The notes under the pieces are model-generated. The model had not been told where the DNA came from and did not search any database. It worked only from the letters and a program-made list of their open reading frames with translations. A stretch of 64,000 nucleotides of DNA from Paractinoplanes durhamensis. GTDB lineage: Bacteria > Actinomycetota > Actinomycetes > Mycobacteriales > Micromonosporaceae. Below are positions 52,126 to 60,614 of the stretch, piece by piece. The stretch spans positions 62,001-126,000 of the forward strand of contig NZ_BOML01000035.1 of assembly GCF_016862175.1 (NCBI RefSeq), written 5' to 3'. Both the position numbers and the translations under genes were made by a program. The number at the start of each line of letters is the position of its first letter. Position 1 is the stretch's first letter.

Positions 52126-53432
52126 GCCGCGGCCCACCACTCCACCTGCGGATACGTCTCGGTCGGCGTGCCCGCGAGCCAGCTGACCTCGTCGGTGAAG
52201 CGCTGCCGCCGCGCATCGAGAATGCGGGAACTGAGGTACGCGGCGTCCTGCGCCACCCCCGCGAACCGGCCCGACCCCCACGTCCACTGCCAGGGCAGTC
52301 CGAGGAAGTACAGGCCGGGGCAGCCGGTGACGCCCCGCTCGTGGGTCGGGTAGCCGCGCCCGTCGAAGATCGGCACCTCGATCCACCGGTGGTCCCGGTG
52401 GAATCCGGTCGCCCACACGACCGCGGAGATCCCGGAAGCGGCCAGGTCGAGCACGCTCGGGGACGAATCCGGTCGCCAGACGGGGACGTAGCGGGCCTCT
52501 GCCGGCGCCACGATCCCCGCACTGTCGATGTACCGATCGATCGCGTCCTTGATGCCCTCGGCGACGGCGTCCGCGTTGTCGAGGCTCTGCGCCAGGTCGC
52601 CGGCGAAGTCGAGCCGCGTCGCGGAGATCGCGCGCAGGTGCCCGTACAGCCGCATGCCGTCCCGGGCGAATGCCCGCAGGTCGATGTCGCGGCCGCCGTC
52701 CCGCCCGGTCATGTAGTGGTTGGCCCGCAGCCGCACCTCGTCGGCGTCGCCGAACTCGTCGATCCCGCGGGCGTAGTGCCCCATCTCGTCGAGCCAGGCG
52801 AGCGTGTCCCGCCCCCGGTAGCGACGGGCCGCGCGCGGGGCGCTGCCGACCGCGAGATGCACCTGCCGCCCGTCGAGGTGCAGGTCCTCGGCGATCTGAC
52901 AGCCGGACTGCCCGGTGCCGACCACCAGCACCGCACCCGGCGGAAGCTGCCCGGAGTTCCGGTACTGCGACGAATGCACCTGCACCAGCTCGGCCGGCAG
53001 CCGTTCGGCGATCCGCGGCACGGCCGGCGCGTGATAGGGCCCGGTGGCGATGACGACCTGGTCGGCGGTGGTCCGGCCGGCCGACGTGTCCAATGCGAAA
53101 ACCCCTGCTCGGGTACGCCGTAGCCGGGTCACCTCCACCCCTTCGAGGAGCGGCGGATCGAAACTGGCGGCGTACTTCTCCAGGAAGTCGACGACGTCCG
53201 CGCCGACCATGAAGCCGTCCGGGTCGTCGCCCTGGTAGGCGTACCCCGGAAGGTTGCATTGCCAGTTCGGGGTGACCAGGCAGAACGAATCCCAGCGGCG
53301 GGTGCGCCACTCGTGCCCGACGCGGTCCCGCTCGAACACCACGTGATCGACCCCGCGCTGCCGCAGAAGCCGGCTCATCGACAGCCCCGCTTGCCCGCCA
53401 CCGATGACGGCGACGCTGTAATGGCTGTTCAC
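52122..53432 (-). CDS. MSMEG_0569-family flavin-dependent oxidoreductase
   Basis: A 436-residue two-dinucleotide-binding-domain flavoenzyme from GTG 53432. The FAD motif is VAVIGGGQAGLSMSRLLRQRG, the NADPH motif VLVVGTGQSGCQIAEDLHL, and the BVMO/FMO-like ATG segment reads VVIATGPYHAP and VVWATGFHRDHRW. Trp/Arg-rich WRTRRWDSFCLVTPNWQCNLPG lies near the FAD domain, as in flavin N-oxygenases. It belongs to the MSMEG_0569 family of the nitrogen-starvation cluster. The expected chemistry is oxygenation of an amine, imine or nitrile precursor (inference). Confidence 0.92.
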   Translation of the reverse strand: MNSHYSVAVIGGGQAGLSMSRLLRQRGVDHVVFERDRVGHEWRTRRWDSFCLVTPNWQCNLPGYAYQGDDPDGFMVGADVVDFLEKYAASFDPPLLEGVEVTRLRRTRAGVFALDTSAGRTTADQVVIATGPYHAPAVPRIAERLPAELVQVHSSQYRNSGQLPPGAVLVVGTGQSGCQIAEDLHLDGRQVHLAVGSAPRAARRYRGRDTLAWLDEMGHYARGIDEFGDADEVRLRANHYMTGRDGGRDIDLRAFARDGMRLYGHLRAISATRLDFAGDLAQSLDNADAVAEGIKDAIDRYIDSAGIVAPAEARYVPVWRPDSSPSVLDLAASGISAVVWATGFHRDHRWIEVPIFDGRGYPTHERGVTGCPGLYFLGLPWQWTWGSGRFAGVAQDAAYLSSRILDARRQRFTDEVSWLAGTPTETYPQVEWWAAA

Positions 53433-53707
53433 GCCGTGATCCTCTCGACGGTGACGTCACCCTGGCCGTGTTCCGCCGCCCCGGCGGCAATCGCCGCGAT
53501 CGAGGCCGCGGCCCGGCTGCACGGAAACCCGTAGGCCGCTTGCACCCGATCGCCGGCGATGGTGAGGGCGGCCCGGCTGCGGGCCACGAATTCGGCCACC
53601 GGAAGCGTCTGTCCGGCGTGGAAATAGTCCTCGACAACGGTCGAGGGCGAATAGATCTCTTGCGACTGGCCATCCGGCCACCGCACCGACACGTACCGTT
53701 CCGGCAT
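53429..53707 (-). CDS. MSMEG_0570-family nitrogen starvation response protein
   Basis: A 92-residue protein from ATG 53707 (MPERYVSVRWPDG). It has the MSMEG_0570 family signature: SVRWPDGQSQEIYSPSTVVEDYF, VAEFVARSRAALTIAGDRVQAAYGFPCSRAAASIAAI and the final VTVERI. It is the first gene of the nine-gene operon, and its stop overlaps the flavin oxidoreductase start (GTGA). The function is unknown; the conserved YGFPCS Cys may be functional. Transcription presumably begins in the 53708-53830 region near the GlnR-type site. Confidence 0.9.
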   Translation of the reverse strand: MPERYVSVRWPDGQSQEIYSPSTVVEDYFHAGQTLPVAEFVARSRAALTIAGDRVQAAYGFPCSRAAASIAAIAAGAAEHGQGDVTVERITA

Positions 53708-53768
53708 GGCTCTCACCTGGCCGTTCTCGTCGCTGGTGAGCCCAAGTCAAGGCAGCGCGGATTTCCCC

Positions 53769-53788
53769 GTTGTTTCATCCGGAACAAC
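53769..53788. promoter_or_regulatory. Short inverted repeat in the nitrogen-operon promoter
   Basis: GTTGTT and AACAAC (53769-53774 and 53783-53788) are separated by 8 bases, 62 bp upstream of the first operon gene. It could be an operator or simply chance. Confidence 0.3.
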
Positions 53789-53820
53789 CGGGCGTTAGAT
53801 GGTCCTCACTGGGGCCGTCC

Positions 53821-53836
53821 GTTTCGGACGGGTTAC
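53821..53836 (-). promoter_or_regulatory. Candidate GlnR box upstream of the nitrogen-starvation operon
   Basis: Read on the minus strand the sequence is GTAACCCGTCCGAAAC, an exact match to the actinobacterial GlnR box pattern gTnAc-N6-GaAAc. It is 114 bp upstream of the first gene and overlaps the TAA stop of the neighbouring STAND gene. A single exact match in 64 kb could occur by chance, but its placement before a nitrogen operon is telling. Confidence 0.6.
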
Positions 53837-56388
53837 CGGCGTGCGAAGCCCCTGACCCGGTCGGCCTCCGGGCTGTGCAGGGCGGTGTAGATCTCGATCG
53901 CCGTGCCGAAGTGGCGGTCGGCCTCGCCGGGCCGGCCGAGGGCCGCGCACGCCCGGCCGAGACCGGTGTGCGCCCGCGCCTCCTCGTAGCGATCGCCGAT
54001 CTCGACGGCGGTGCCGAGGGCCATCCCGTACGCGCTGATCGCCTCCGCCGGCCGGCCGTCGGCGTTGGCGGCGTCGCCGAGTCCGTTGTAGGCGGAGGCG
54101 TCGCCCTCGCGGTCGCCGGTCTCGCGGAAGATGACCAGGGCCTGCTCGTGCAGCTCGACCGCGGCGGCGGTGTTGCCCCGGTCGGTCTCCAGGATGCCGA
54201 TGCAGTCGAGGGTGAAGCCCTCGGTGGTGCGGTTGCCGAGCTGCCGCCCGATCGCCAGGGATTCGCGCAGGTGCAACCCGGCCGGTTCGAAGTCGCCGAC
54301 CCGCCGTTCGGCGTCGCCGAGGCTGCTGAGCAGTTCGCATTCCAGCATCCGGCTGCCGGCCTTGCGGGCCAGCGCGAGCCCCTCGGTGTGGTGTTCGACC
54401 GCGCGGTCCGGCCGGCCGAGCATCACCTGGACCAGGCCGAGGCCGGCCAGCCCGCGCACCTCGCCGACCACATCACCGGCCTCCCGGTGCCGGTCCCGGG
54501 CCTCGGCGAAGTAGCCGGCCGCGGCCTCGTAGTGGCCGAGGCGTACCTCCAGCTGCCCGAGGTTGGTGAGGGTGGGCGCCTCGGCGGACCGGTTGTCGCC
54601 GCGCCGGAAGAGTTCCAGGGCCTGACGCAGGTGGTCGGCGCTCTCGTCGTAGCGGCCGAGCCGGGTGTACGCGGTGCCGAGCTGGGTGAGCACCTGCGCC
54701 TCGGCGGTGAGGTCGCCGGTCTGCTGGGCGACCGCGCGGGCGTGCCCGTGCAGGATCAGCGCGTCCGCGTTGTGCCCGCCGTTGAGGTAGCGGAACAGGG
54801 TCCGGGAGAGCCGGACGGTGTGCGCCGGGGAACGCTGGGCGGCGACCGCGATCAGGGTGACCCGTTCCCGGTTGAGCCAGGCGACCGCGTCGTCCGGGTC
54901 GGTGAGATCGGGTGCCGGGGTGGACACCGGGTCGACGGCCGGGCGGCGGTGCTTCTCGGCCGGGTGCAGCACGTCCATGGCGGCGGCCGCGGTGGCCAGG
55001 TAGTGGTCGAACAGCCGGGTCACGGCGGCCTGCCGGGCCCGGGGCGCGTCCTCGTCGCGGGTCCGCTCGGCGGTGAACGCGCGCACCAGGTCGTGGAAGA
55101 CGTACCGGCCGGTCTCGGTGCGCTGCAGCAGGTGGTCGGTGGCGAGATCGTCCAGGTGCCCGCGTGCGGCGTCGAGGTCCGACCCGGCGAGCGCGGCCGC
55201 GGCGTACGCGTCGACGTCGTGCCCCGGATGCAGCGCGAGCAGTCGCAGCAGCCGGCGCCGGTCGGCCGGAAGGTGCTGGTAGGACAGGTCGAGCGCGAGC
55301 GAGACGCCGGTGTCGAGCCGCCGGTCGCGGTGGCGTTCGTCGAGCCGGTCGGCGTGGTCGGCGACGGTCCAGCCGGCGGTGGTGCGGATGTGCCCGGCGA
55401 CCAGGCCGAGCGCGAGCGGCAGCCGCCCGCAGCGGTCGGCGACCCGGCCGAGCGCGCCGGGGTCGGCGCCGACCGGCACGCCCGCGACGGCCTGGCCGAG
55501 GAACGCGGCCGCCTCCGCGTGGCTGAACACGTCGAGCGCGATCCGGCGGGCGCCGGGCAGGTCGAGCCGGCGCCGGCTGGTGACGATCGTGCGGGTGCCG
55601 GCCAGCAGCGGCCGCACCTGCTGTTCGTCGACGGCGTTGTCCAGCACCACCAGGGTGCGCCGCCCGGCGAGCAGGTCGGCGTAGTGCGCGGCGCGCCCGT
55701 CGAGGTCGTGCGGCATCCGCTGGGCGGGCACGCCGAGCAACTCGAGGAAGCTCTCCAGGACGGCGGCCGGGTCGGCCGGCGGCTGGGCCGGGTGGAAGCC
55801 GCGCAGGTCGGCGAAGAGCACCTGGTCGAACGGGCCGAGCAGGTGCCCGGCGTGGATGGCGAGGCGGGTCTTGCCGACCCCGGCCATGCCCTCGACCGCG
55901 ACGACCGGCGGCGCGTCCCGCAGCCGGGCCAGCTGGGCGGCCCGGCCGGTGAACTCGGCCAGGTCGTCGGGCAGCCGGTCCTGCGCGCGGACCTGGGCGG
56001 CGGCCCGCGATTCGCCGCTGACCACGCGCAGCGCCTGCCGCCACTGGGCGACGTAACCGGCGTCCGGGTGCAGGGCCTGGGCGACCGCGGCGATCAGGTC
56101 GGCGTTGACCCGGCGCCGCCCGGTCTTGAAGCAGTCGACGACGGTGCCGCGCCGGGCGAGCTCGGCGGCCGGGCGGCCGGCCGCGGTCCAGCCGGCGTTG
56201 ATCCGCTGGGTGATGACGTCGAACGACGGGTTGCCGGCCCAGATCTTCAGGGCTCGCAGCAGCACGACCAGATCGTCGAGGGTCGCGGCCGCGCCCGGGT
56301 CGGGCAGCCCGGCGTCCGGATTCGTTTGGATTTCCCCGCCGCCGCTCGGTGACGCTGAAGAATCGTCGTCACGCACGTCGATGGACAT
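53833..56388 (-). CDS. STAND-type NTPase with TPR repeats, regulator-like
   Basis: An 851-residue protein from ATG 56388. The N-terminal 135 residues resemble an HTH-like lead domain (LVVLLRALKIWAGNPSFDVITQRINAGW, then GTVVDCFKTGRRRVNADLIAAVAQAL). An NB-ARC/STAND NTPase follows, with P-loop VEGMAGVGKTRLAIH, Walker B RTLVVLDNA and sensor GTRTIVTSRRRLDLPG. The last 300 residues are tetratricopeptide repeats (LTQLGTAYTRLGRYDESADHLRQALELFRRGD). This is the AfsR-like layout without a SARP domain. Such proteins sense ligands and regulate secondary metabolism or act in defence; no partner is evident. The frame continues upstream but without good starts. Confidence 0.88.
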   Translation of the reverse strand: MSIDVRDDDSSASPSGGGEIQTNPDAGLPDPGAAATLDDLVVLLRALKIWAGNPSFDVITQRINAGWTAAGRPAAELARRGTVVDCFKTGRRRVNADLIAAVAQALHPDAGYVAQWRQALRVVSGESRAAAQVRAQDRLPDDLAEFTGRAAQLARLRDAPPVVAVEGMAGVGKTRLAIHAGHLLGPFDQVLFADLRGFHPAQPPADPAAVLESFLELLGVPAQRMPHDLDGRAAHYADLLAGRRTLVVLDNAVDEQQVRPLLAGTRTIVTSRRRLDLPGARRIALDVFSHAEAAAFLGQAVAGVPVGADPGALGRVADRCGRLPLALGLVAGHIRTTAGWTVADHADRLDERHRDRRLDTGVSLALDLSYQHLPADRRRLLRLLALHPGHDVDAYAAAALAGSDLDAARGHLDDLATDHLLQRTETGRYVFHDLVRAFTAERTRDEDAPRARQAAVTRLFDHYLATAAAAMDVLHPAEKHRRPAVDPVSTPAPDLTDPDDAVAWLNRERVTLIAVAAQRSPAHTVRLSRTLFRYLNGGHNADALILHGHARAVAQQTGDLTAEAQVLTQLGTAYTRLGRYDESADHLRQALELFRRGDNRSAEAPTLTNLGQLEVRLGHYEAAAGYFAEARDRHREAGDVVGEVRGLAGLGLVQVMLGRPDRAVEHHTEGLALARKAGSRMLECELLSSLGDAERRVGDFEPAGLHLRESLAIGRQLGNRTTEGFTLDCIGILETDRGNTAAAVELHEQALVIFRETGDREGDASAYNGLGDAANADGRPAEAISAYGMALGTAVEIGDRYEEARAHTGLGRACAALGRPGEADRHFGTAIEIYTALHSPEADRVRGFARR

Positions 56389-56558
56389 TACTCCACGACG
56401 GCGGGACGGGGTGCCGACACGGGGGTGGCACCCCAGGGATCCCGCGCCCGGGCGGTCGGGGACGTCCGACCGTCCGGGCCGGCCATCCACTATTGAATCC
56501 TATCTATCCGACTGGTTAGGTTCCTCCAAAGAGCATCGGCGATGCGTGGAGGTATTCC

Positions 56559-57689
56559 GTGGGTGAGAACCTGTCCCGTCGTGGTGTGATCGCCGGCCTG
56601 GCCGGGCTGGCGTCCGGTGCCGCGGCCTTCACCGGCGCGCCCGGCGAGCAGCCATTCGCCGCCGACCCGAGCCTGAGGTCGAGGCGCCGCCCCAACATCC
56701 TGGTGATCCTCGGCGACGACCTCGGCTGGGCCGACCTGAGCAGTTACGGCTCCACCCACATCAAGACCCCGCACCTGGACGGCCTGGCGGCCGGCGGCAT
56801 CCGCTTCACCGACGGCTACTCGGCCGCCGCGGTCTGCTCCCCCACCCGCATCGCGCTCTACACCGGCCGCTACCCGGGCCGCCTTCCCGGTGGCCTGCCC
56901 GAGCCGATCGGCGCACACACCCCGGACAACGGCATCCCGCCCACGCATCCCACGCTCGCGTCCCTGCTCAAGCGGGTCGGCTACGCCACCGCCATGTTCG
57001 GCAAGTGGCATTGCGGGTTCCTGCCCTGGTTCAGCCCACTGCGCTCGGGCTGGGACGAGTTCTTCGGCAACGCCACCGCGCTGTTCCACTTCGACGGCGG
57101 TTCCCTCGACATCTACCGCAAGATGGTGGAAAACATGGACCGCAACGTCGGCAAGGTGCTGGCCGCGCTGCGGGAGACCGGCCAGGACCGGGACACGATC
57201 GTGCTGTTCTCCAGCGACAACGGCGGCGAGCGCTTTTCTTACTACTGGCCGCTGAGCGGCGGCAAGGGCAACCTGAACGAGGGCGGCATCCGGGTGCCGA
57301 ACATCCTGCGCTGGCCGGCCCGGCTGCGCTCGCACCAGGTGAGCCACGAGCCGGTGGTCACCCAGGACTGGACGGCCACGCTGCTCGAGCTGGCCGGCGC
57401 GCGCCCCGACCCGGCCTATCCGGGCGACGGGGTCAGCCTGGCCGGCTATCTGCTGCGCGGCGACCGGGCGCCGGCCCGCGACCTGTTCTGGCGCACCCAC
57501 GACGCGGGGGCGCTGCGCCGCGGCAACTGGAAGTTCCTGCGCGACAAGACCACCGCGGAGGACACCCTCTTCGACATCCGGGTCGATCCGCGCGAGCAGG
57601 CCGACCGCTCGGCCGCGAACCCGGCCCTGGTCGCCGAGCTGAGCGCCAGGTGGGAGTCGATCGACGCGAACCTCCTCCCCTACACCTAG
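56559..57689 (+). CDS. Sulfatase (Tat-exported), apparently missing an internal segment
   Basis: A 376-residue formylglycine-type sulfatase from GTG 56559. It has a Tat signal (SRRGVIAGLAGLASGAAAF), metal-binding ILGDDLGWADL (Asp53-54), the FGly-forming CSPTR (Cys93), GKWH (near 148-151) and the late DNGG (SSDNGGERFSYYWPLSGGKG). Usual members are about 430-500 residues. Between the GWDEFFG segment (about 164-170) and the FHFDGGSLDIYRKMVENMD segment, the block of about 70 residues that normally carries the PFFLxLxxxAPHxP metal/substrate-binding motif is absent. The frame is intact, so an in-frame deletion is likely. Activity is doubtful. Confidence 0.82.
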   Translation: MGENLSRRGVIAGLAGLASGAAAFTGAPGEQPFAADPSLRSRRRPNILVILGDDLGWADLSSYGSTHIKTPHLDGLAAGGIRFTDGYSAAAVCSPTRIALYTGRYPGRLPGGLPEPIGAHTPDNGIPPTHPTLASLLKRVGYATAMFGKWHCGFLPWFSPLRSGWDEFFGNATALFHFDGGSLDIYRKMVENMDRNVGKVLAALRETGQDRDTIVLFSSDNGGERFSYYWPLSGGKGNLNEGGIRVPNILRWPARLRSHQVSHEPVVTQDWTATLLELAGARPDPAYPGDGVSLAGYLLRGDRAPARDLFWRTHDAGALRRGNWKFLRDKTTAEDTLFDIRVDPREQADRSAANPALVAELSARWESIDANLLPYT

Positions 57690-58516
57690 TTGAAGGGCGG
57701 CCGGTTGACCCCGTAGTAGGCGTGGATCTGGGACGCGCGCACCTCGGTGCGCGCCACGATCATCGCGACCGTGCCGACCACCGCGGCGCAGCCGAGCAGG
57801 CCCCACAGGGTCTTGTGCCACGGGTCGCCGGCCGCCAGCAGGCCGCAGAGCAGCACGACGAGCCCGCCGACGCCGGTCGTCATCTGCAGCTCGCGCAGGA
57901 ACGTGTGGAACAGGTCGTGGGTGCGCCGGGCCGACCCGAAATGCGACTGCGGCGACCATTTCGCGGTGATCCAGAGCCCGGCCATGGTCAGGAACCAGAA
58001 CGCGGCCAGCCAGGTGCACCAGGAGCTGACGTCGCCGAGGAAGAAGGCGGGCGGGATCTCCAGGCCGGCGATGGCGAACGGCAGGAAGCAGTCGAGGAAG
58101 CTCGGCGCCCAGCGGATCAGCACGCTCATCGTCAGGTAGTAGTAGAAGACCGTGACGAACACCAGCAGCAGCGCGATGCCCTGCACCGCGACCAGGAAGG
58201 TCGGCTTCGGGAAGGTGTTCTGGGCGAGCAGGGCGAGAGCGACGCCCTGGATGATGCTGATGATCGTGATGAAGCCGTTCGGCGAGACCTCGAGCGACCG
58301 CCGGATGAGGACGTCACGGTTGAGCGCCTGGATGGCCTCGCCGCGCGCCGGTTGCTCAGCGTGCTCAAAATCGACCGGGTTGAGGTGAGTGTCCGGTGAC
58401 GTTGCGTATCCACGTCGGCTGGTGACGACATGGTTGAGGTAGCTCCTCGGCTCGGGTGAGCGTCGATGTTTGGCGCGCGCGAAGTCGTGTGATTCAGCTG
58501 CCACGCGACCCATCAT
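57686..58516 (-). CDS. Hypothetical membrane protein
   Basis: A 276-residue protein; two adjacent ATG codons at 58516 and 58513 are possible starts. A polar 80-residue N-terminus precedes about five hydrophobic helices (IISIIQGVALALLAQNTF, LVAVQGIALLLVFVTVFYYYLTM, FLPFAIAGLEIPPAFFLG, WLAAFWFLTMAGLWITA, GVGGLVVLLCGLLAAG, LWGLLGCAAVVGTVAMIVA). I do not recognise the family. The stop overlaps the sulfatase stop by 4 bases. Confidence 0.65.
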   Translation of the reverse strand: MMGRVAAESHDFARAKHRRSPEPRSYLNHVVTSRRGYATSPDTHLNPVDFEHAEQPARGEAIQALNRDVLIRRSLEVSPNGFITIISIIQGVALALLAQNTFPKPTFLVAVQGIALLLVFVTVFYYYLTMSVLIRWAPSFLDCFLPFAIAGLEIPPAFFLGDVSSWCTWLAAFWFLTMAGLWITAKWSPQSHFGSARRTHDLFHTFLRELQMTTGVGGLVVLLCGLLAAGDPWHKTLWGLLGCAAVVGTVAMIVARTEVRASQIHAYYGVNRPPFN

Positions 58517-58698
58517 GGACTATGCGTCAATACCTCTTAAGATCGCTTTCCCGGGCCCGTTCTGAGCTGCCTTTACGCAGTTCAGGCCGCATCTCGGCCG
58601 GCGCCCATATGATCACCCGCGAACTGTCAAGTGTGCGCATGCGATGATTTCCGAATAGGGGCCCGGGAAAGCCGGAAAACGGCAGCTCACCGCCACTA

Positions 58699-59640
58699 TT
58701 AATGATTACCGTCCGCTACGGCCATTCCCCGCCGATCAGGACGGCGATTACCGAGCGCCACGTGCAGTTGAAGCACAAAGGACCAAAGACCACGGCGCCG
58801 GCCGGGTGCGGCGGTGCGGACGGCGGCCACGTTCGCGGACACCACGACCGCCATGCCGAGCCATTCGTGCAGGTCCAGGACCTGGCCCAGGAGAACCAGG
58901 CCGGCCAGGGCGGCCAGCACCGGGTGGACGCTCATGAAGACGCCGAAGAAGCGGGACGGGACGCGGCGCAGCACGATCAGGTCGGCCGCGTAGGGGACGA
59001 CCGAGCTGAGCAGGCCCGCGCCGACCGCGTAGAGGACGCCGGTGGCGTCCATCCGGCCGCGGGCGATCAGCACGGCGGCGACCGGCAGGTAGGCGACCGC
59101 CGACACCAGGGTCGCGGCGGCCGGGGCGGCGAGGCCGGGGATGCGGGTGCCGGCCAGGCGATTGAGCAGGATGTACGCCGCCCAGCAGACCGCCGCCAGC
59201 ACCCCGAGCCCGACGCCGAGGTAGTCACTGGTCGGACCGGGCAGCACCAGCACGTACACCCCGGCGCAGGCGGCGAGCGCGCACAGCAGGTCGATCCGGG
59301 TGCGCGACCCGGCCAGCGCCACGGACAGGGGCCCGAGGAATTCGAGGGTGACGGCGAGGCCGAGGCCGACCCGGTCGATGGCGGTGTAGAGGCTGAGGTT
59401 CATGGTGGCGAAGACCAGCGCCAGCAGCAGCACCGGCCACCACTGCGGCCAGGTGAAGCGGCGCAGGTCGGGCCGGGCGATGGGGAGAAGCACGGCCGCC
59501 GCCACGAACTGCCGGACCGCCACCACCCCGGCCGGTCCGATGGTCGGGAAGGCGTGCGCACCCACCGCCGCGCCGACCTGGTTGCTGGTGGCGCTGGCGA
59601 GCATGGTGGCAACGCCGCTGAGAAGTCGCCGCTCGGTCAT
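58699..59640 (-). CDS. EamA/DMT-family transporter
   Basis: A 313-residue transporter from ATG 59640 (MTERRLLSG); an upstream ATG at 59694 lies in the promoter. About ten hydrophobic helices in two EamA repeats (VAVRQFVAAAVLLPIARPDLRRF; LTLEFLGPLSVALAGSR-like; VVPYAADLIVLRRVPSRFFGVFMSVHPVLAALAGLVLLGQVL). RhtA-type exporters of amino acids share the second-repeat pattern. The C-terminus carries an extra 40 polar residues. It is divergent from a LysR regulator that probably controls it. Confidence 0.9.
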   Translation of the reverse strand: MTERRLLSGVATMLASATSNQVGAAVGAHAFPTIGPAGVVAVRQFVAAAVLLPIARPDLRRFTWPQWWPVLLLALVFATMNLSLYTAIDRVGLGLAVTLEFLGPLSVALAGSRTRIDLLCALAACAGVYVLVLPGPTSDYLGVGLGVLAAVCWAAYILLNRLAGTRIPGLAAPAAATLVSAVAYLPVAAVLIARGRMDATGVLYAVGAGLLSSVVPYAADLIVLRRVPSRFFGVFMSVHPVLAALAGLVLLGQVLDLHEWLGMAVVVSANVAAVRTAAPGRRRGLWSFVLQLHVALGNRRPDRRGMAVADGNH

Positions 59641-59696
59641 ACGCTCCAGCATCGGCGGCGGCGACTGATACCGGAAATGCATGGGCCGCCGCACTT

Positions 59697-59711
59697 ATAC
59701 GCTGAGCGTAT
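59697..59711. promoter_or_regulatory. 15-bp palindrome over the LysR start codon
   Basis: ATACGCTGAGCGTAT, six-base perfect arms around TGA. It fits the T-N11-A LysR-type motif. It ends in the AT of the LysR ATG (59710), so binding would block the gene's own expression and affect the transporter promoter 57 bp away. Confidence 0.6.
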
Positions 59712-60567
59712 GGATGTGCAGGTGCGCCGGTTGCGGGTGTTCATCGCGGTGGTGGAGGCGGGGACGTTCACCGACGCGGCCGTGGCGCTCGGCGTCTCCC
59801 AGGCGGCGGTGTCGAGGTCGGTGGCCGCGCTGGAGGCGGCCCTCGGCGTACGCCTGCTGCAACGCACCACCCGCCATGTCTCCCTCACCGTGATCGGCAC
59901 CCAGGTCCACGCGGCGGCCCGCCGCGTGCTGGAGGAGGTCGCCCACCTGGAGCAGATCGTCGCCACCGACGGCGCCGAACTGCGGATCGGCTACGCGTGG
60001 GCGGCGCTCGGCAAACACACCCGCCGCCTGCAGAAGACGTGGGCGGCCGCGCACCCGGACGTGCCGCTGGTGTTCGTGCAGTCGTCCACGCTGACCGCGG
60101 GCCTGAGCGACGGCACCGCCGACGTCGCGGTGGTCCGCAAGCCGCTGGACGGCGACGCCCGGTTCGCGACGGCACTGGTCGGCACCGAGTCCCGGGTGGC
60201 CGCGGTGGCCACCGACAACCCGCTGTCCCGCAAGCGTTCGGTGCGGCTGGCCGACCTGAGCCGCTACACGGTCGCCATCGACGACCGCACCGGCACCACC
60301 ACCCCGGACCTGTGGGCGCCGGGAGCGGGCCCGGCCCGGATCCGCACCACGCACGGCGTCGACGAGTGGCTGACCCTGATCGCGGCCGGCCAGGCGGTCG
60401 GCCTGACCTCGGAGGCCACCGCCAACCAGAACCCACGCCCGGGCGTCGCCTACCGCGCGGTGCGCGACTCGGCCCCGATCCTGGTGTGGCTGGCGTGGTG
60501 GCGCGACAACCCGCCACCCCTGCTGCCGGACCTGCTGACCATGACGTGCGAGGCCTACCGACCGTAG
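59710..60567 (+). CDS. LysR-family transcriptional regulator
   Basis: A 285-residue LysR regulator. The winged HTH is at residues 4-62 (LRVFIAVVEAGTFTDAAVALGVSQAAVSRSVAALEAALGVRLLQRTTRHVSLT). The rest is a periplasmic-binding-like effector domain (ELRIGYAWAALGKHTRRLQKTWAAAHPDVPLVFVQS). It is divergent from the EamA transporter gene, the classic arrangement of LysR-controlled exporters. A palindrome overlaps its start codon, suggesting autoregulation. Confidence 0.92.
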   Translation: MDVQVRRLRVFIAVVEAGTFTDAAVALGVSQAAVSRSVAALEAALGVRLLQRTTRHVSLTVIGTQVHAAARRVLEEVAHLEQIVATDGAELRIGYAWAALGKHTRRLQKTWAAAHPDVPLVFVQSSTLTAGLSDGTADVAVVRKPLDGDARFATALVGTESRVAAVATDNPLSRKRSVRLADLSRYTVAIDDRTGTTTPDLWAPGAGPARIRTTHGVDEWLTLIAAGQAVGLTSEATANQNPRPGVAYRAVRDSAPILVWLAWWRDNPPPLLPDLLTMTCEAYRP

Positions 60568-60614
60568 GCTTTCCGGGGCACCGTACATAGAGGACTGTCG
60601 CCTAGGCTGAGGGC

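Noticed and set aside
53770..56352. Plus-strand frame of about 860 codons
   Set aside because: It is antisense to the STAND/TPR gene and consists of Val/Gly/Glu-rich repeats without recognisable motifs.
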